Source: Alsobacter metallidurans
Lineage (GTDB): Bacteria; Pseudomonadota; Alphaproteobacteria; Rhizobiales; Beijerinckiaceae
Assembly: GCF_014636935.1 (NCBI RefSeq)
Contig: NZ_BMES01000001.1
Location: 1,989,782 to 2,053,781 of the forward strand
Length of the DNA stretch: 64,000 nt
Direction: 5' to 3'
The notes beneath the pieces were generated by a model that ran no database searches, had not been told where the DNA came from, and worked only from the letters and a program-made list of their open reading frames with translations. Position 1 is the stretch's first letter; each line of letters begins with the position of its first letter. The position numbers were made by a program, and so were the translations under genes. Shown piece by piece: positions 63,343 to 64,000 of the stretch.

Positions 63343-64000
63343 ATGTTGTCGATCATCGAGACGCGCCGCCGCATCGAGGCCGGCGAGCTTGCGCCTGCCG
63401 CCGCCGTGGAGGCCGCGATGGCGGCCGCGAAGGCGCGCAACGGCGACCTCAAGGCCTTCGCGAGCTTCGCCTCGGATAGCGCAGCCGCGCCTGGAGCGGG
63501 CCCGCTGGCCGGCGTCGCGGTGGGCGTGAAGGACATCATCGACACCGCCGACCTGCCGACCGAGATGGGCTGCGCGGCCATCTTTGGCGGGTGGCGGCCG
63601 CGCGCCGACGCCGCCATCGTCGACCGGGTACGGGAGCTCGGCGGATCGATCATCGGCAAGACCGAAACCACCGCCTTCGCGTATCTGGATCCCGCTCCCA
63701 CCCTGAACCCGCACGATGCCGCGCGAACGCCGGGCGGCTCCTCGGCCGGGTCTGCCGCAGCCGTGGCGGCCGGGCTCATCCCGCTCGCGATCGGCACGCA
63801 GACGGCGGGATCGGTGATCCGGCCGGCGTCCTTCTGCGGCGTCGCGGCCATCAAGCCGTCATTCCGGCTGCTGCCGACCGTCGGCGCCAAGACCACAGCC
63901 TGGACGCTCGACACGCTCGGCCTTTTCGCCGCGGCCGCAGACGACCTCGCCTACGCGCTGGCGGCGATCAGCGGGCGCGACATGGCGTTTGGGGACGATC
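63343..64000 (+). CDS. Amidase, amidase-signature family (3'-partial)
   Basis: 219 residues are visible from ATG 63343; the frame runs off the window. Catalytic Ser-Ser-Lys features: the lysine in GVKDIIDTADLP, the PGGSSAGSAAAVAAG segment with the cis-serine, and IGTQTAGSVIRPASFCGV with the nucleophile serine. The family hydrolyses amides, including GatA-type and small-molecule amidases; the absence of gatB/gatC neighbours argues for a small-molecule enzyme. Substrate unknown. Confidence 0.92.
   Translation, partial: MLSIIETRRRIEAGELAPAAAVEAAMAAAKARNGDLKAFASFASDSAAAPGAGPLAGVAVGVKDIIDTADLPTEMGCAAIFGGWRPRADAAIVDRVRELGGSIIGKTETTAFAYLDPAPTLNPHDAARTPGGSSAGSAAAVAAGLIPLAIGTQTAGSVIRPASFCGVAAIKPSFRLLPTVGAKTTAWTLDTLGLFAAAADDLAYALAAISGRDMAFGDD

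Noticed and set aside
1-64000. CRISPR arrays, insertion sequences, integrases, phage genes
   Set aside because: Looked for regularly spaced direct repeats, transposase motifs and terminal inverted repeats; only REP-like palindromes and protein-internal VCBS/RTX repeats were seen.

Overview
The window is high-GC DNA from an alphaproteobacterium, most likely of the order Hyphomicrobiales (Rhizobiales). The genus cannot be fixed from the sequence. The placement rests on the gene order glyA-nrdR-ribD-ribE-ribH-nusB-thiL...hppA and bamE / CBP3-like chaperone-DUF177-plsX-fabH-ihfA-merR, on frequent GTG/TTG starts, and on dispersed GC-rich palindromes of the kind common in that order. No rRNA, tRNA, CRISPR array, insertion sequence or phage gene was seen. 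There are about 52 protein genes; those at both window edges are partial.

Bases 1 to about 34,000 form an accessory cell-surface polysaccharide region. It contains (i) three very large secreted proteins built from an N-terminal right-handed beta-helix, degenerate RTX calcium-binding repeats and C-terminal VCBS/cadherin-like repeats (1-5482, 5670-8702, 20376-22649), plus a smaller stand-alone beta-helix protein (30212-31198); (ii) an export and assembly block on the minus strand: an OPX (Wza-type) lipoprotein, a Wzc-type co-polymerase/BY-kinase, three-part glycosylation functions and a small secreted protein; (iii) the complete dTDP-L-rhamnose operon rfbC-rfbB-rfbD-rfbA with a hexapeptide acyltransferase; (iv) a set that closely resembles the mycobacterial decaprenylphosphoryl-D-arabinose (DPA) pathway: a HAD phosphatase-UbiA prenyltransferase fusion, DprE1 and DprE2 in a tightly overlapping operon with a FAD oxidoreductase, and divergently a GtrA/Rv3789-like membrane protein and a GT-C-like membrane glycosyltransferase. 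Further glycosyltransferase and polytopic membrane genes follow.

The most interesting reading is that this bacterium makes a polyprenyl-phosphate D-arabinofuranose donor and uses it on a rhamnose-containing surface glycan, and that secreted beta-helix/RTX proteins bind or remodel that glycan outside the cell. The AlgE C5-epimerases of Azotobacter offer an architectural parallel. This is inferred from family membership and gene context.

Bases 34,000 to 64,000 are mostly conserved or housekeeping: an orphan receiver protein, an SDR, a second-type FtsH-like protease, a ClC-family channel with CBS domains, a Tlde1/DUF2778 protein, an AEC transporter, a Liv-type ABC transporter with a LivM-LivG fusion, glyA, nrdR, riboflavin genes, nusB, thiL (apparently lacking a normal start codon), two tandem MFS paralogues, a K+-independent H+-pyrophosphatase, bamE, a bc1 chaperone, DUF177, plsX, fabH, ihfA, a MerR regulator and the start of an amidase. 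Several palindromic intergenic repeats lie between these genes.
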